A stretch of DNA of 64,000 nt from Moricandia arvensis (GCA_905132765.1 CAJHQP010002236.1:1-64000); one strand, 5' to 3'. Numbered from the stretch's first letter, positions 22,002-34,386 are shown. Notes: generated by a model not told the origin, from the letters alone. Made by a program: numbers and translations.

Positions 22002-25000
22002 CGAGTGGATAAAGGTTTGAACTTTGCTAATTTACACCTGCGTGAACAAGGCAAAGGTGAAATCTTTATAATCAAGAACAAGGCCAAGGTGAAATCTTTA
22101 TCATCAACAACCCTATTTTGAGATAAAATTAACGCAACGATTAGGGTTTTCAAAATCATTAATAACGGTTTCTAACCCAGTAAATTATCAATTTGCAATC
22201 CACTGGCTAACTCTAGGTGAAGATTCTTACAACAGAACATGAACAGATTATGTTTACAGAGCGAAGAAGCTTACTTGGGAGGGGATGAATCGAGAGAGAG
22301 GGCGGCGAGGAAGAGGTAATAAATGGAGTTGAGGATGAAGAATCACAAAAAGGGTTGCCTTTTAAACACCGGCGGCTGTGGACACCGCTTGGCCCTAATT
22401 TAAAGGAGGCTCCTATTATTAAAAAAAATATATATTAATAAAATTATTATAGGTTTTTTTTTTTTGTTTCAAGACTTGGAGGAAAAGTAAGTTGAAAGTC
22501 AAACACGTTGAAAGGTGATGTCAGCTTTGGTGAAAATATAAATTAGAAGAAGATTAGTGTAATACAAGGTGGAGATACTTAAGGTTTTGGTAATCAGAAA
22601 AATGGAGCATTTGTAAATGAGCTTTTTTTAATTAATCAAAGATGTTCAGAGGACTGAATCCAACCGACTAATTCTCTGGGGATCTATCTATCTATAACAT
22701 GTAAACTTAGTTGCTCTACATATTAGTTAGAGATCCATACTATCTAGTTATATCAAAAGCTAGCAATTTTGCACTGGAGATAAATTGATTTCTGGCCTAG
22801 ACTATCATTACAATTTTTTGTTCAATAGAAACCACTAAACTATTATGATATGGTTAGTTTTCTTTCTTATAAAGTTCCAAGATTACATATATTGTTAGAG
22901 ATATGGATATCATGCATGTGGAGCCTAGCCTCTCTTTTTAGTGAACACTAGATATTGTGAAACGTCGGTGGTGCATGGGATATTGATCACCGTTAGGAAA
23001 AGGCATTAGGCTCTTTGGGATCACAATGTTTCTCTATTTATTTTTTCCTGTTTCTATTCATGTTTCTATTGTTTTTTTCTGATATAGTGATATATGTATG
23101 ACGCTAACCTGACTCAATCACAAATCAGGGCTTTGGAGATGGATCATATGGTAGTCTATAAAGATTACGAACGCATACACCACAGGCTAATTGTTTTAGT
23201 GAAATAATGATTCTTTTTAGTGAAATGATGATGTGGTTGAGCACATAATTAGTAAACTTATATTCTATTAAAATAAAAACCATAATTTCTTTTATGTGTG
23301 ATATTTTAAAATTAATCATCTCTAGAAAATAGTTATTTTAAATATACCTATCATTTAGTTTTAAAAGTAAATCTTCCATCATATAGTTACTTAATCTATT
23401 CAACCAAATCAAAGTCTTTCCCTTATATAACCGGTTCGTTTAAAATATTTTATATATAAACTGATCAAAATCTGATCTAACCAGTTAACTCTAACATTGA
23501 CTAACATAGTTTTGAGACATGAATTGCTAAGATTTTAAACCTAACTGGTTCATATAAGACAAAATACAACATTCAAAACATTTATACCATTCTTATGTGT
23601 AATATATCTCTAGTTTATCTACTTTCTTATTAATAGTTACATAAACCATATGTTATAAGATTCAAGGTCCAGATTTAAAACAATAACCGGTACATATAAT
23701 ACAATACATATACCGGTGATAAAACTGGTTTACTAGTACTCTAACAGGTACCTATTGTATACATAATGGTGAATCATTTGACATGCATTAATCATGAATC
23801 TTTTTAATTACCCAAGAGACTAATCTTTTCCAATCATTTATAGCCATGTCATTCATTTCATGTCCATACAACCAAACTTGATTATGTAATACAAACAAAC
23901 TGAACAATTAGAAATAATCAAAAACAAACACCGTGCGGTCACGCGAATCAAAACCTAGTTAAGTCTTATAGTTTAACTTTTATTTGCGGACATTGTGCTA
24001 AATTCTTGTATATTTTTGTTGTTGTTATTCGTTATGTTGGCTTATGCGCCATGAAAAAATATTTCTTTCAAAGATTCACTCGATTTTTTCAGAAAATTGT
24101 ACAGGTTTAAAAATAAAGGTGTACAAGCTAGTCTAAGCCCATAAACATAAAATTATAAGCCCATCATTGCTGAGGGAAAGTGAGCAGCTAAGCCCACGTA
24201 TTTAGATAATTTTCAAACGCGAACATATACAGTTCAAATGTTGTCGAATGCTTGATTGCATGTACTGACATAGCACGGGTGGTAGGTCCAACATATCAAA
24301 GATAGTTGGAATTTGTTCCAATGGTTCCCCTCCTTTCTTTTCAAAAAAATATTTCAAAAATGTTTTAATATTAATAATTTTATTCAATTTTAATAATAGT
24401 TTTATTTTAAGAACTTACACATTTTACCAACCAATAATTTTAATTTAACTAAAATTTTATTATATACATAAATTTACATTTTAATAAAATATATGATGAT
24501 TTATATGAACTTATAATTGAATTAATCAAAATATTAATTATCTGGTTAAAGTATAAAACAGAAATATTTAATCTTTTTAGATATAACACACAAATATAAA
24601 TAATCTGTAAATAAAGAAATTCAACACTAAAATATGGTTATGAGTAATATTACCTCAAATTTAATGCATTATTGTTCATGTCTTTTTTTCACAAAAGATA
24701 TACTTATTTGAAAGAAATTTTCCTAGTTTTTATATTTTTCTTCAAAAATTGGAGATGGTGTTACACTGAATCTCTATTTATTACCAAAGAAATATATATA
24801 CCAAAAACATAAAAAGGATATTAGTTTTTTAAATGTTTATATATATGTATATATATATATATATATATATTCCTTCGATAAATATCTGGTCTTTTATTTT
24901 CATCACTGTTTTTTTCCTGGGTTTTGTAGATATAAAATTCATCTTACTTGTTAGTAGCTAGTTATTACGTGTTTTCTTAAGCAGGTAGAGACAGTAGCCA

Positions 25001-25045
25001 CAAGTATGGGGAAATTAGACTCCACCACAAAGAGAGAAGAACTAA
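22002..25045. other. Intergenic; eIF6 promoter side and a possible Helitron 3' end
   Basis: The eIF6 promoter and 5' UTR should lie in 22,002-22,400. No gene is seen further on. At 23,932-23,958 a CGTG-CGGT-CACG hairpin is followed by AATCAAAACCTAG and then T, which is the form of a Helitron 3' terminus. A partner 5' end starting A|TC could be at 23,319 but is not distinctive. A (TA)n tract lies at about 24,841-24,871. Confidence 0.45.
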
Positions 25046-25567
25046 GGTCATCTCCATTAGAGATTTATAAAAGGGGGGGGGAGGTGGGTTCACACCTTTC
25101 CAAGAAAAAAATATAATAATTATATTGTTTTGAACCGGTGTCACCGGAGGTCATTTGTAAGAATCGGTTCATGCACTGTATGGCGAGTCTCACGATACAT
25201 GGAGACTTACCATTGATCTAATTATTAAAAAAAAACTTAAATAAACAAAAAAAAATAAAAAAAGAAATTAAAAAGGTCACGTGGCAAATCCCATCTTAGA
25301 CCATTTTTATCGAGGGTATGTTACCCTCGGTTTCATCAATAAAGCCAAATAACATTGCTTATAGATCCAAAACAAGTAACGATTTTTTGTGGTTTGTTGT
25401 ACTGTGTGTGCGCTCCACTGATACGTGGTTCGCAATTAGTCTTTTTTTATTTTTTTCAATTTTTTTAAATAAAAGAAAAATAAAAAAAATAAAAAATAAT
25501 TAAAAATAAGCAATGCACATGAGGTTGTGCGATAATCATGTCCTTAGGTTTGCTAATGAAGATGCTC
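25046..25567. mobile_element. PIF/Harbinger-type MITE, 522 bp
   Basis: The left end GGTCATCTCCATTAG and the reverse complement of the right end GAGCATCTTCATTAG match at 12 of 15 bases, flanked by TAA on both sides (25043-25045, 25568-25570), the TWA target typical of PIF/Harbinger. The interior is non-coding. Confidence 0.65.
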
Positions 25568-26635
25568 TAAGAAACAAAGAGTATGTCTTAAAGTAGAGGG
25601 AGTACCAAAGTTGGAAAATATCTAGGCGTCGACGATTTTTCTTGATTGGTGTGATGAACAAAAAGAAAAAGATAGGATAAATGTAATTTCTTTTTTGCTT
25701 GTGTAGTTATAGTCTCCGAACGTGATGGAACTCGAATTTTCCGTATTTGGAATCGAAGCTCTTTCTTCTTTTCTATTATATACTATCTTTTTAACAATTG
25801 AGAAATCAAACTGCACCAATAAAAAACATTTTCGGCTATGGGTAAAACGTAAAACCATCCCATGGACATTTACAAGCCTACAACTTGTCATCCCGTGATC
25901 ATCAACCATATATATATGTCTATTTTTATTTTCTATTAAAATTGTCATATACCAACAATTATCTGTGAAAACCTTACAAGATGAAGTTGTCAGAGATACT
26001 ATGATGTCGGCCATTCTAATAAACATAAATATCATAAAGTGAACTGTTGTATAAATGGAAGATGACTTTAATTGATCCCACGAACGATCATCTGCAATAA
26101 TGTTAAAAATTCACAAAACAAATAATCTACATAGAAATAAGCATTTGTTTACTTTTGCTCATCTTTCGTGCGTCGGCTGAATTATTTTGCATGATCCAAA
26201 GAAAAAATGATGTGCCAGACTACGACACAACGATCTTTGAACTATGTTTGTGGTTAACGAATCTGATCCAATATTCAGTTTACAGAAACACAATATATAA
26301 AATCCTTTATTATTTTTCAACTGGAGACACAAATGTGCAGATTTTTTTTTTCAGTTACATATAATATAAAAGGCCACCACTACGTCATGCACGTGACATG
26401 TAAGCATGTTATTTCCTGTTTTGGTAGAAAACCTTGTGTTCATAATTTTTTTTTTTTAATTTTGCCATGCTTCCCAAAAGAAAAAAACATACCGACGTCA
26501 ATTAATCACCAAAGTGATAACTCGTGTAGCAGGCTAGCAGCCGCAGGTAAAGGTGGTTTTAATTTGTAATAATTGTGTGAACGTCCCTAAAATGCAACTA
26601 TATTAAATATGACTGTTACGGGTTGAGTTGTGTTA
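25568..26635. other. Intergenic, nothing recognised
   Basis: AT-rich. One minus-strand open frame of 137 codons (26035-25622) shows no family signature, codon pattern or splice context, and is best treated as chance. Confidence 0.4.
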
Positions 26636-26870
26636 TCTTTATATATAAAGTATACTTTGTCTCTCTCCTTAGCCAATACACGTCATCAAATAGTGTATGG
26701 AGAAGATGCCACGTGTCACTTCATTTAAATATCGTTTGGATGTTGGGTTTTAAGTGGGCTTCAACGAAACTTTATGATTAAATGAAGTGACACGTGGCAT
26801 CTTCTCCATACACTATTTGATGACGTGTATTGGCTAAGGAGAGAGACAAAGTATACTTTATATATAAAGA
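26636..26870. repeat. 93-bp perfect inverted repeat at the Helitron 5' end
   Basis: 26636-26728 and the reverse complement of 26778-26870 are identical over 93 bases with a 49-base spacer. Each arm begins with the Helitron 5' signature TCTTTATATATAAAG and each is preceded, outward, by A. A transcript across it would fold into a near-perfect hairpin. Confidence 0.95.
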
Positions 26871-27292
26871 TAGGTTACTGATACGTTTTCTGGGCCAATA
26901 TCTAAACAAATGCCAAGCCCGTCTCGCGTATATCTTTTTCATGATTCCCGTTTCTAGGGTTCATCAACTCATCAAACATCTCTTTTTGTCTCCCAACAAT
27001 GGCGGTTCTGGCATTCCGGGTTCGTCGATGCTTTGTGAGTAATCACCAAGTCGAAGTCTGTTCATGACGTTTCTGTCTCTATTCCTCACCTCTGAACTGT
27101 TACAAGTCGACTTGATTGAACGTCACTAACCAAAACTTAACTCTTCATTCCCACTACAACCACGATCTCACATTCAATGAATCTTACCCTTCATCCAGTC
27201 GGTGATTTTCACCTATAAAAAGGTAACACTTCATCTCTCTAGCATCATCGTCACAGTTCCTTTTATCGAGAGATTTTTTTTTTTTTTGTAAA

Positions 27293-27421
27293 ATGGCTAC
27301 CTCATCTGTTTTGAAGGCTGGCCGTTTTCTCAGATTTTGGGAAACAAGAAACTTTAAACATGGTGAGAGTATAGTGTTTGCCGGAGATTTGCCGTGGAGT
27401 CCGTTGTGGCCATATCACTGA
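27293..27421 (+). pseudogene. Replication protein A1-like remnant
   Basis: ATG at 27293 opens MATSSVLKAGRFLRFWETRNFKHGES, resembling the start of the short RPA1-like OB-fold proteins that accompany plant Helitrons (LRFWEARN-type motif), but with internal deletions and a stop after about 42 codons. From 27,525 a plus-strand frame reads KSSGESDSKVVGEEEKEV ... NPSPKRIKLS, which could be the C-terminal part of the same or another captured gene. It is too short for a firm call. Confidence 0.5.
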
Positions 27422-27785
27422 CGTCATCCTACAAACAAGAAACAGAGGAAGACTAACCGCAACAGGGATTCCAGCGGACTAACAGAAGCAGCCGTGGAGA
27501 GGCGGAGGCGGGGACGAGATTAGCGGCGAGAAATTTGAAAGGAAATCTTCTGGAGAATCAGATAGTAAGGTAGTTGGTGAAGAAGAGAAGGAAGTTATGT
27601 CGCTTGGTAATGATAATGGTGGCTTTAACAAGGCGACTACACATGAAAAAGACGGAGATACTAATCCTTCCCCTAAAAGGATAAAGCTCTCTCTTTTTTT
27701 TTTGATCAAACAACAAAGCTTTCTCTATAGTTGTGCTGTTTAAAATAATCATTTATGAATAGTTATGGTTTAATATTTTTGGTCT

Positions 27786-28246
27786 ACGCTCATCCACTTC
27801 GAGCCTCACAGTATCTCTATGCACATTGACATCGTTCATCACCTTCTTAGCGTTCTGGTTCTCCACGAATGGAGGTGGAAGAAGCTGCATTTGCGGTTGA
27901 GGCTGAGTAGGATAGACGAATCCAGGTCTCATCGTTGGACTCCACCAATTGGTTTTGTGCTGTGGTGACATACTGAGGATGGTGAGGGTAGTAATGGTAA
28001 GGATGACCGTAGGAACAAGAGTTGATCTTTGGTGGTGGTGGTGGTAAAGGTGGAGAGAAGTGGTAGTCAGTGGAGTAGTTGTAGTCATAATGCGGTGGAA
28101 ATGGCTGTGGCGGAAGAGGAGGAGGAGGAGGAGGAGGAGGATCGAGGTAATACAGTAATAGTAAGGCGGTGGTGGAGGATGGTGGTGGTGGTGGAGGTGA
28201 CGGCGGTTGTTATGTCGTCTTCTGGTGGTGCTAAAGAGATTCCCAT
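27786..28246 (-). pseudogene. Captured 5' part of a LOG2-like (LUL) RING E3 ubiquitin ligase gene
   Basis: On the minus strand an ATG at 28246 reads MGIS, followed by basic RRRHNNRRHLHHHH, proline runs and HYDYNYSTDYHFSPPLPP, then INSCSYG, TNWWSPTMRPGFVYP, LPPPFVENQNAKKVMNDV and HRDTVRLEVDERR. That is the N-terminal region of the LOG2-LIKE UBIQUITIN LIGASE family (LOG2 regulates amino-acid export by GDU1). The blocks fall in different frames, so several indels have disabled it, and it stops before the conserved domain and the RING finger. The upstream DNA to about 28,350 may be its captured 5' UTR. It sits antisense to the Helitron that contains it. Confidence 0.8.
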
Positions 28247-30953
28247 TGGTGATAAAGAGACAAGAAAGAAAAGCAGAGAGGGGACTGAAGAAGAAGATTT
28301 TGTGAAGACAGACAGATGTGTAGTTGAAGTGTTAGAAGATTTGGTGTTCTTTTTTGACTTTTTATTTTATTTTTCTTTTACTTTTGCTTTTTTTTTTTAA
28401 AACCAATGGGATAAAACATGTGTTTTGGCCGGTTTGCTTTTCACCTTCGGCTTCTTGATAGTACAGTAAGCATTGATCTCTATCTTCACCACCTCCCAGA
28501 TATCTCTCACAGATAAGTTAGATAAAGATAACCACCGTAAAAACGATCAGAGCTATTACGGTACGGAGGCAGCAAACGCTGTGAACAGTGATTGGTGATC
28601 AAACATCCCCGTGACTTTCTGTTGGGATTTTCTTAAGTCCATGTCCAATTAATATCCGATAAATACGATATTGGAACGAGCTACTAAGGGCAGCTTTGTC
28701 GCTACAGAAATTGAAGATCGGTGTTGTTCTCTCCGGAGGTCAAGCACCTTGTGGGCACACTGTCATATATGGACCATTCGGTAAGTTTTTAAAAGACATT
28801 TTGTGTGTTTCAAAATAATGTTTTACATCTTAGTCATATACTTAAGAAATCTGAGCCGCACGATCACTCTTATTTCAAAATATGTGCTCTTTTTAGAAGT
28901 TTACATTTGATGTCATAAGTTTAAAAATACTTTTTCATATTTTAGTCTCGACTCTAATGCATTTTTGTTGATGTTGTAGTATTTTAGATCACTGTATATG
29001 TGATTAATAATATTTAATCTGTTTTTATTGCTTTGGAAATTCATTGTATATCTTACTAACATTTAGGAACATAATATCCAGTTATTAAAAATTCGGCCAA
29101 TTTACGTAAAAGGCTAAAATAGTTTTAAATATGTATTCAAATTTTGTCTATTTTAAGTAATCTAAAACAATGAATGAAGAAATAGAAATTTTTTATATAT
29201 TTATATGTTTGATAAATTGTTTTTACTAAAACACCAAAAATAGTTCTAAAATTACTAAAATATATATTATTGTTCATAAATCCGGCGCGTAGCGCCGGCA
29301 AACCCTAGTTAATTAAAAAGTATAATATCTATAAGCATAAACATAATAAAAATTATAAGTTATATCATTATTTAGAAAGTGATTAGTGAGATTTGAACGG
29401 CATAGGAGCCGCCGTCACAATAAATATTAGTATCATTTTGACCGCATATTCTTGCTATTTGGTGGAAATTTTGAATTGTAGCAGAAGTTTATTTTTTGAA
29501 ATCACTATGTTTAATGGGAGGGTATATCTATATTTGTAGTAATGTACTGCCGTGTGAAATAGCTAACCGGGATTTTAAAAAGTGATAGAGATTGAACAGA
29601 AGTTAGAGTTTGATAGACGTACGTATTGATAGCTGACAAGAGAATGGACCATGACATATAAATAAAACTATACCTTAGAGCATGTTTATTCATGTTCCTT
29701 AAGATGGTTTGTTGGTAAAAAAAGGAATTAAAATAAAAGAAATAATATGATTAAAAGAAGGGGCGTACCTTAATTAGCAACGGGAAGGGGCGTGTGTAAG
29801 GGCCACGTGTCGCACTCCTACGGGTTAGAAGAGCGGTTGGGACGCTGATTATTTTCTTTTTCTTTTCTTCTTTCTTTCTTTCTCTTTCGGTTTCTCTCCT
29901 CTGGTGCGATCGAACGGCGATTCAATGGCGATTATCTCCGTCTCGGTGGCTCTTGTAGACGGAACAGCGATGGCTCGATGGATTGATCTCGTAGACGGAA
30001 CGACGACGACTCTACCGACTGGCCTCGGTGAGGAAGGGAAATGGCGACCTCTCTCTCTCTCTATCGGTGGTCTGTGAGACAAAGAACATCGGTGACTCTA
30101 TGTATCGATAGGTAAAGCATGCATGTCTTAGATTCTTCATCGTTAATCTTGATTGCTCTTATTGTCTCTGATTTGCTTTGATCAATCTTCGAAGCTACTG
30201 TAATCAATCCTCTAATTTGTTTGGATTTGTTCAACGGGTGATATTTTAGCAGGTAAATTAACGTCTCAGGTGGCGAAAGAATCCTCGTATGCTCCGGATT
30301 GTGTCTTAATGTGTTAGATTTTCTTCTTCGTCGTCATTTGTAATACATAGTCTGATTTTGTCAATGATTTTTGCATGTCTGCTTCGTGTCCGAGATAAAT
30401 TGTTGTTATGTATGTTTTGTCTTTCATGGTGTTTCTTCATCGAGAATTAAGAAGTTGAATCATGTATCAATATTTCAATTAAGCATGTCATTGATTATTG
30501 TTGTTTTATGGTTGAATCTTGTATCAATATTTTGTCTGTGTTTGTGTCTTGCGAGGTCTTGAGATGGAGATATGAAGAAGAAGGATGATCCTGATTCGCC
30601 AGACAAAACCTCCACGATTCTTCATTAAGGTAAAAACCATGTCTCGAATCCTTTTGAGAATAATGTTGAGATTGTTGTTGGTTGGTTTGTGATTAATGTT
30701 TAGATTATTGTTGGTGGTTAGTGTTTGGTTAGGCAATAAATAGAAGTTTAGGTAGTTAGATACAAATGAGATTAGGGTAATAAATACTTATTTATGGTTT
30801 GGTTGTGTGTGATGAATGTGGTGGATAGATGTTTTTTCGGTATGGTTGTGTGATCAATGCGATCAAGCTTGTGTTAAGTCTATATAGATCTGTCCTTCTA
30901 CTCTGTCTTCTCTTTCCACTGTCTCATATTTGTTCTTTTTCTTCTCTCCCGAT

Positions 30954-31818
30954 ATGGATTCCTTTCCATCTCAGACTTCTAAATTTGTTGATCTAATAAA
31001 TAGTCAACCAACCATCTCTTTTGGTAACTATGAAGACAGTGTCTCACTGTCTTCATCTCAATCTCCATATGTTTGCAATCTTGGAACCGATGATGATGGA
31101 GAGACTGGTACAAAGCGTAGGGAAAGGTGCAAGTGGGCGCCTAAGGATGATATCTTGCTCATGAGCCCGTGGCTTAACACAAGCAAAGATCTAGTGGTTA
31201 GCAATGAACAAAGATCAGGGTCTTTCTAGACAAGAATAACAAATTACTTTGCTGCAAGTTGTCAAGATGGTGGCTGCGATCAGAAAGAGGCAAAGCATTG
31301 CAAGCAACGATGGCATAGGATCAATGATCTTGTGTGCAAGTTCTGTGGAGACTTCGAAGCTGCAAGTAGGGAGAAGAAGAGCGATGAAAATAAAAATGAT
31401 GTTTCGAAACACGCACATATGATACTTTACACCAACCATAAAAAAAAATCCTCCTTGAACATGCTTGGAAAGAGCTGAAGAACAACCAAAAATGGTGTGA
31501 GCAAGCGTTTGCTAAAACTGAAGGTAACAGTAAAAAAGAAAGTGTGACGATGGAGTTGATTCTTCAAACTGTCAAACCTCTGAAATGGAGCGTCCACCGG
31601 GTGTTAAAGCCTCAAAGGCCCGTGGTAATAAGCCAGTGGTTGAAGGGAATGCACTTAAGGACTTTCAGACTATGTGGGGTATAAAACAACAGGATCTTGT
31701 CATCAAAGAACGCTTGTGTAAGATTAGTCTACTAGACAGTCTAATTGCCAAGAAAGACCCACTGGTTGACTATGAAGAAGCCCTCAAGAAGAAGTTGATT
31801 AACGAGTTGATGTCTTAG
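30954..31818 (+). pseudogene. PIF/Harbinger ORF1, SANT/Myb-like DNA-binding protein, broken
   Basis: ATG at 30954 opens MDSFPSQTSKFVDLIN. The SANT-like region reads KWAPKDDILLMSPWLNTSKD, then a TAG at 31227-31229 replaces the tryptophan expected in the GxFWxRI motif, and RITNYFAAS and HCKQRWHRIND continue in frame. Further on the frame shifts (LEHAWKELKNNQKWCEQAF is in another frame) and the C-terminus FQTMWGIKQQDLVIKERL ... LLDSLIAKKDPL ... EEALKKKLINEL closes at 31818. ORF1 proteins cooperate with the DDE transposase in binding element ends and nuclear import. At least one nonsense and one frameshift make this copy non-functional. Confidence 0.88.
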
Positions 31819-31895
31819 TTTAAGTTCCTTTGTTATGTTGTTCTCTTGAAGTTTGTTGTTCATGTGTCTTTTAAGTAGTTGTTATTCTGTTTTAT

Positions 31896-32085
31896 GTTTG
31901 TTGTTCATGTGTCTTCTGTCTCAAGCTTTTGTTATTTGGTTCTGATGTTATTAATGTACTTTAAGTTTGTTGTTCATGTGTCTTATGTCTCAAGTTTTTG
32001 TTATGTGGTTCTGATGTTATTAATGTACTTTAAGTTTGTTGTTCATGTGTCTTCTGTCTCAAGCTTTTGTTATGTGTCTTAATGC
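31896..32085 (+). repeat. Tandem repeat, 69-bp unit, about 2.7 copies
   Basis: GTTTGTTGTTCATGTGTCTT starts units at 31896, 31965 and 32034, exactly 69 bases apart. Because 69 is a multiple of three the array leaves an open frame of 23-residue repeats, which is an artefact. A partial unit lies near 31852. Confidence 0.92.
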
Positions 32086-32520
32086 AGGTGACAAGAGGTG
32101 AGCTAATTGACGACAAAGATGAGAGAGTATAGTGGAGAGGTGAGAAGATGAGAGAATATAGTGGAGAGGTCACGAGAGTATAGTGGAGGGGTCACGAGAG
32201 TTCTGTCTTGTTGTGTTGTTGTCATCACCATGTGTTGTTTTTGTCTTGTTGTTCTAGAGAGGTCACGAGAGTTTTGTTGTTTTTATGTTGTTGTTGTTAC
32301 CATGACTAACAGATAAAAAAATGAAATGACATGTTTGTTTTATTGTTCAATTATAAGTCTCTAGTATCACCACTTATTTATTTGCCTTCATTCATTTTGT
32401 AAAAGCATGCTTTCTCATTCATTTCCATTCTCTTTGTAAACACAAATATTATCTTCTTCTTGTATCTTTTTCATTGACAATTCTATTTCGTATTCTCACA
32501 TCTAAACCAATTCTATTACA

Positions 32521-33820
32521 TGGCATCGTCTTCTCATAACGATTTTGATGACTCCTTTGACGCAACTTTTGATCAATTTTTTGAGCAAACCTTCGAGAAT
32601 CTGATCATTGATCAAGAAGATGAAAGGAGGACACGGAAAAACGAGTTTTTATCGAAATAAATCGTGAAGAAGGTCATATGCATTTATGGAATGATTATTT
32701 CAGTGAAACTCCCACATATCTTGAAAATATTTTCCGATGACGATTTCGAATGAACAAGCCACTGTTCATACATATTGTTGATCGACTCTCCAATGAAGTT
32801 CCATTTTTCCGACCAAAAAAAAGATGGTCTGGGAAAGCTTGGTCTCTCTACACTTCAAAAGTGTACATCAATTATTCGTGTGTTGGCTTATGGTTCTGCG
32901 TTAGATGCAGTCGATGAATACCTCAGGCTTGGTTCAACCACTACTCGGTTATATGTTGAAAATTTTGTGGAAGCAATAATTGATTTGTTCGGCGATGAGT
33001 ACCTAAGAAGACCAACACCGGCTGATCTTCAACGTCTACTTCATATTGGAGACCTTCGTGGATTTCTCGGAATGATATGAAGCATCGATTGTATGCATTG
33101 GGAGTGAAAGAATTGTCCCACCGCCTGGAAAGGGCAATATTCTCGTGGTTCGGGAAAACCCACAATCGTTTTAGAGGCGGTGGCTTCATATGATCTCTGG
33201 ATATGACATGCGTTTTTTGGACCTCCAGATACCATAAATGATATCAATGTTCTTGATCGCTCACTTATTTTTGATGATATAATAAATGGTCTAGCACCGC
33301 AAGTGAATTTATCGGTCAACGGAAATGAGTATGATCTGGCTTAATATCTCACCGATGGTATTTATCTGAAATAGGCTACTTTTATCCAATCTATTCCAAT
33401 TCCACAAGGTCCGATAGCAGTTTTATTTGCTCAACGTCAAGAAGCTGCCCGAAAAGATGTCAAACGTGCTTTTGGAGTCTTGCAAGCTTGATTTGCTATT
33501 GTTAAAGATCCAACACTTTTTTGGATAAAGTCAAGATTGGAAAGAGTATGAGAGCATTTATCATACTCTATAATATATGATAGTAGAAGATGAACGAGAT
33601 GAATACACTCAATATGATGTTTCGGATTTCTAACAGGAGAAAGCAACATAAGTTCACATGTCGATCTCAACTATTCTACTGATACCCCTACGAATATCGT
33701 CAATCAGATGGGTGTTCGAACAAAAATTCGTGATAGACAAACGCATCAACAACAGAAACGTGATTTGGTCGAACATATATGACATAAATTTAGACATGAT
33801 CAAGTTAACAACTGTGCTTC
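32521..33820 (+). pseudogene. PIF/Harbinger transposase (DDE_Tnp_4, ALP1/HARBI1 family), multiply broken
   Basis: The start ATGGCATCGTCTTCTCATAA encodes MASSSHNDFDDSFDATFDQF, followed by recognisable blocks in changing frames: GLSTLQKCTSIIRVLAYGS, SIDCMHWE (first catalytic Asp), SGKPTIVLEAVASYDLW, FFGPPDTINDINVLDRS (second Asp region), VLFAQRQEAARKDVKRAFGV, then the C-terminal KIRDRQTHQQ block. Several stops and shifts occur, for example TAA near 32658 and TGA after FLGMI at 33078-33080. The motif normally written VERAFG reads VKRAFG (33,455-33,475), so the position usually held by the catalytic Glu is Lys. This copy cannot code for an active transposase. Confidence 0.9.
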
Positions 33821-34386
33821 GATGCTTTTTTGAAATTATTATCGTTTATTGTTGTAATATTTGATAAAATCTATGTTTGAAATGTTATGATTTTGTTTAA
33901 TTTAATAAATAAATGTAATCCTTGTTTATATTTTATTTTAAAAAAATTAAATTAATATTTTTATTATTAAGAGACTTAATTAAAAGACTACCAATAAACT
34001 ATTATAATTAAGTGTTTTTTAACAAAATCCTTTATCTTAATTATAATATTTAAATATTCATTAAAGATCATTTAAGTCCCTTAGGAATAAACATGTTTTT
34101 ATAGCTCTAAGCTTCCAGTGCGATCAAATTTGAGCTACAGTTATGGAAGAAGACACGTCTCGCATAGCTTTCCATGTGTTGGTATTATTTATTTTTCAGA
34201 TAAAAATGGTGAAAATAACTTATATTTAATCAATTTGCATGTAACCTTTTTATTATAAATTTAAATAAACTAGAATAATTTATTTTCCTTACCATTCATT
34301 TATTCCTAGATACACTAGTAACAAAAAGACGTTCTCATTTAACTAATGAAATTCGCATTTTAGACTCTTCGCCCGAGCTAGTAGAA

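Larger units (their letters stand above)
26636..29308 (+). mobile_element. Helitron, 2.67 kb, carrying a captured E3-ligase fragment
   Basis: The 5' end is A|TC at 26635-26637 followed by TTTATATATAAAGTATAC and a CACGTCATC ... CCACGTGTCAC block common at crucifer Helitron starts. The 3' end has a perfect 7-bp stem hairpin, CCGGCGC-GTA-GCGCCGG (29282-29298), then CAAACCCTAG|T with CTAG at 29305-29308. There are no inverted termini or target duplication, as expected for rolling-circle insertion between A and T. Inside are a replication-protein-A-like remnant (27293) and a LOG2-like ligase 5' piece on the opposite strand. No Rep/helicase gene is present, so it is non-autonomous. The pairing of these two ends into a single element is inferred. 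Confidence 0.8.
29678..34107 (+). mobile_element. PIF/Harbinger element, 4.4 kb, both genes decayed
   Basis: Both ends begin GAGC and share CATGTTTATTC within the first 25 bases (left GAGCATGTTTATTCATG, right in reverse GAGCTATAAAAACATGTTT). The flanks are TTA on the left and TAA on the right, an imperfect TWA duplication. It contains the two genes expected of PIF/Harbinger, a SANT/Myb-like ORF1 and a DDE_Tnp_4 transposase, both on the plus strand and both broken. A 69-bp tandem repeat lies between them. The 1.3 kb before ORF1 is leader and promoter. Confidence 0.85.

Noticed and set aside
25622..26035. 137-codon minus-strand gene
   Set aside because: No motif, no coding-like composition, no splice context and no homologue recognised.
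31879..32082. Protein made of 23-residue repeats
   Set aside because: The open frame is produced by a 69-bp tandem repeat (a multiple of three) in a decayed transposon.
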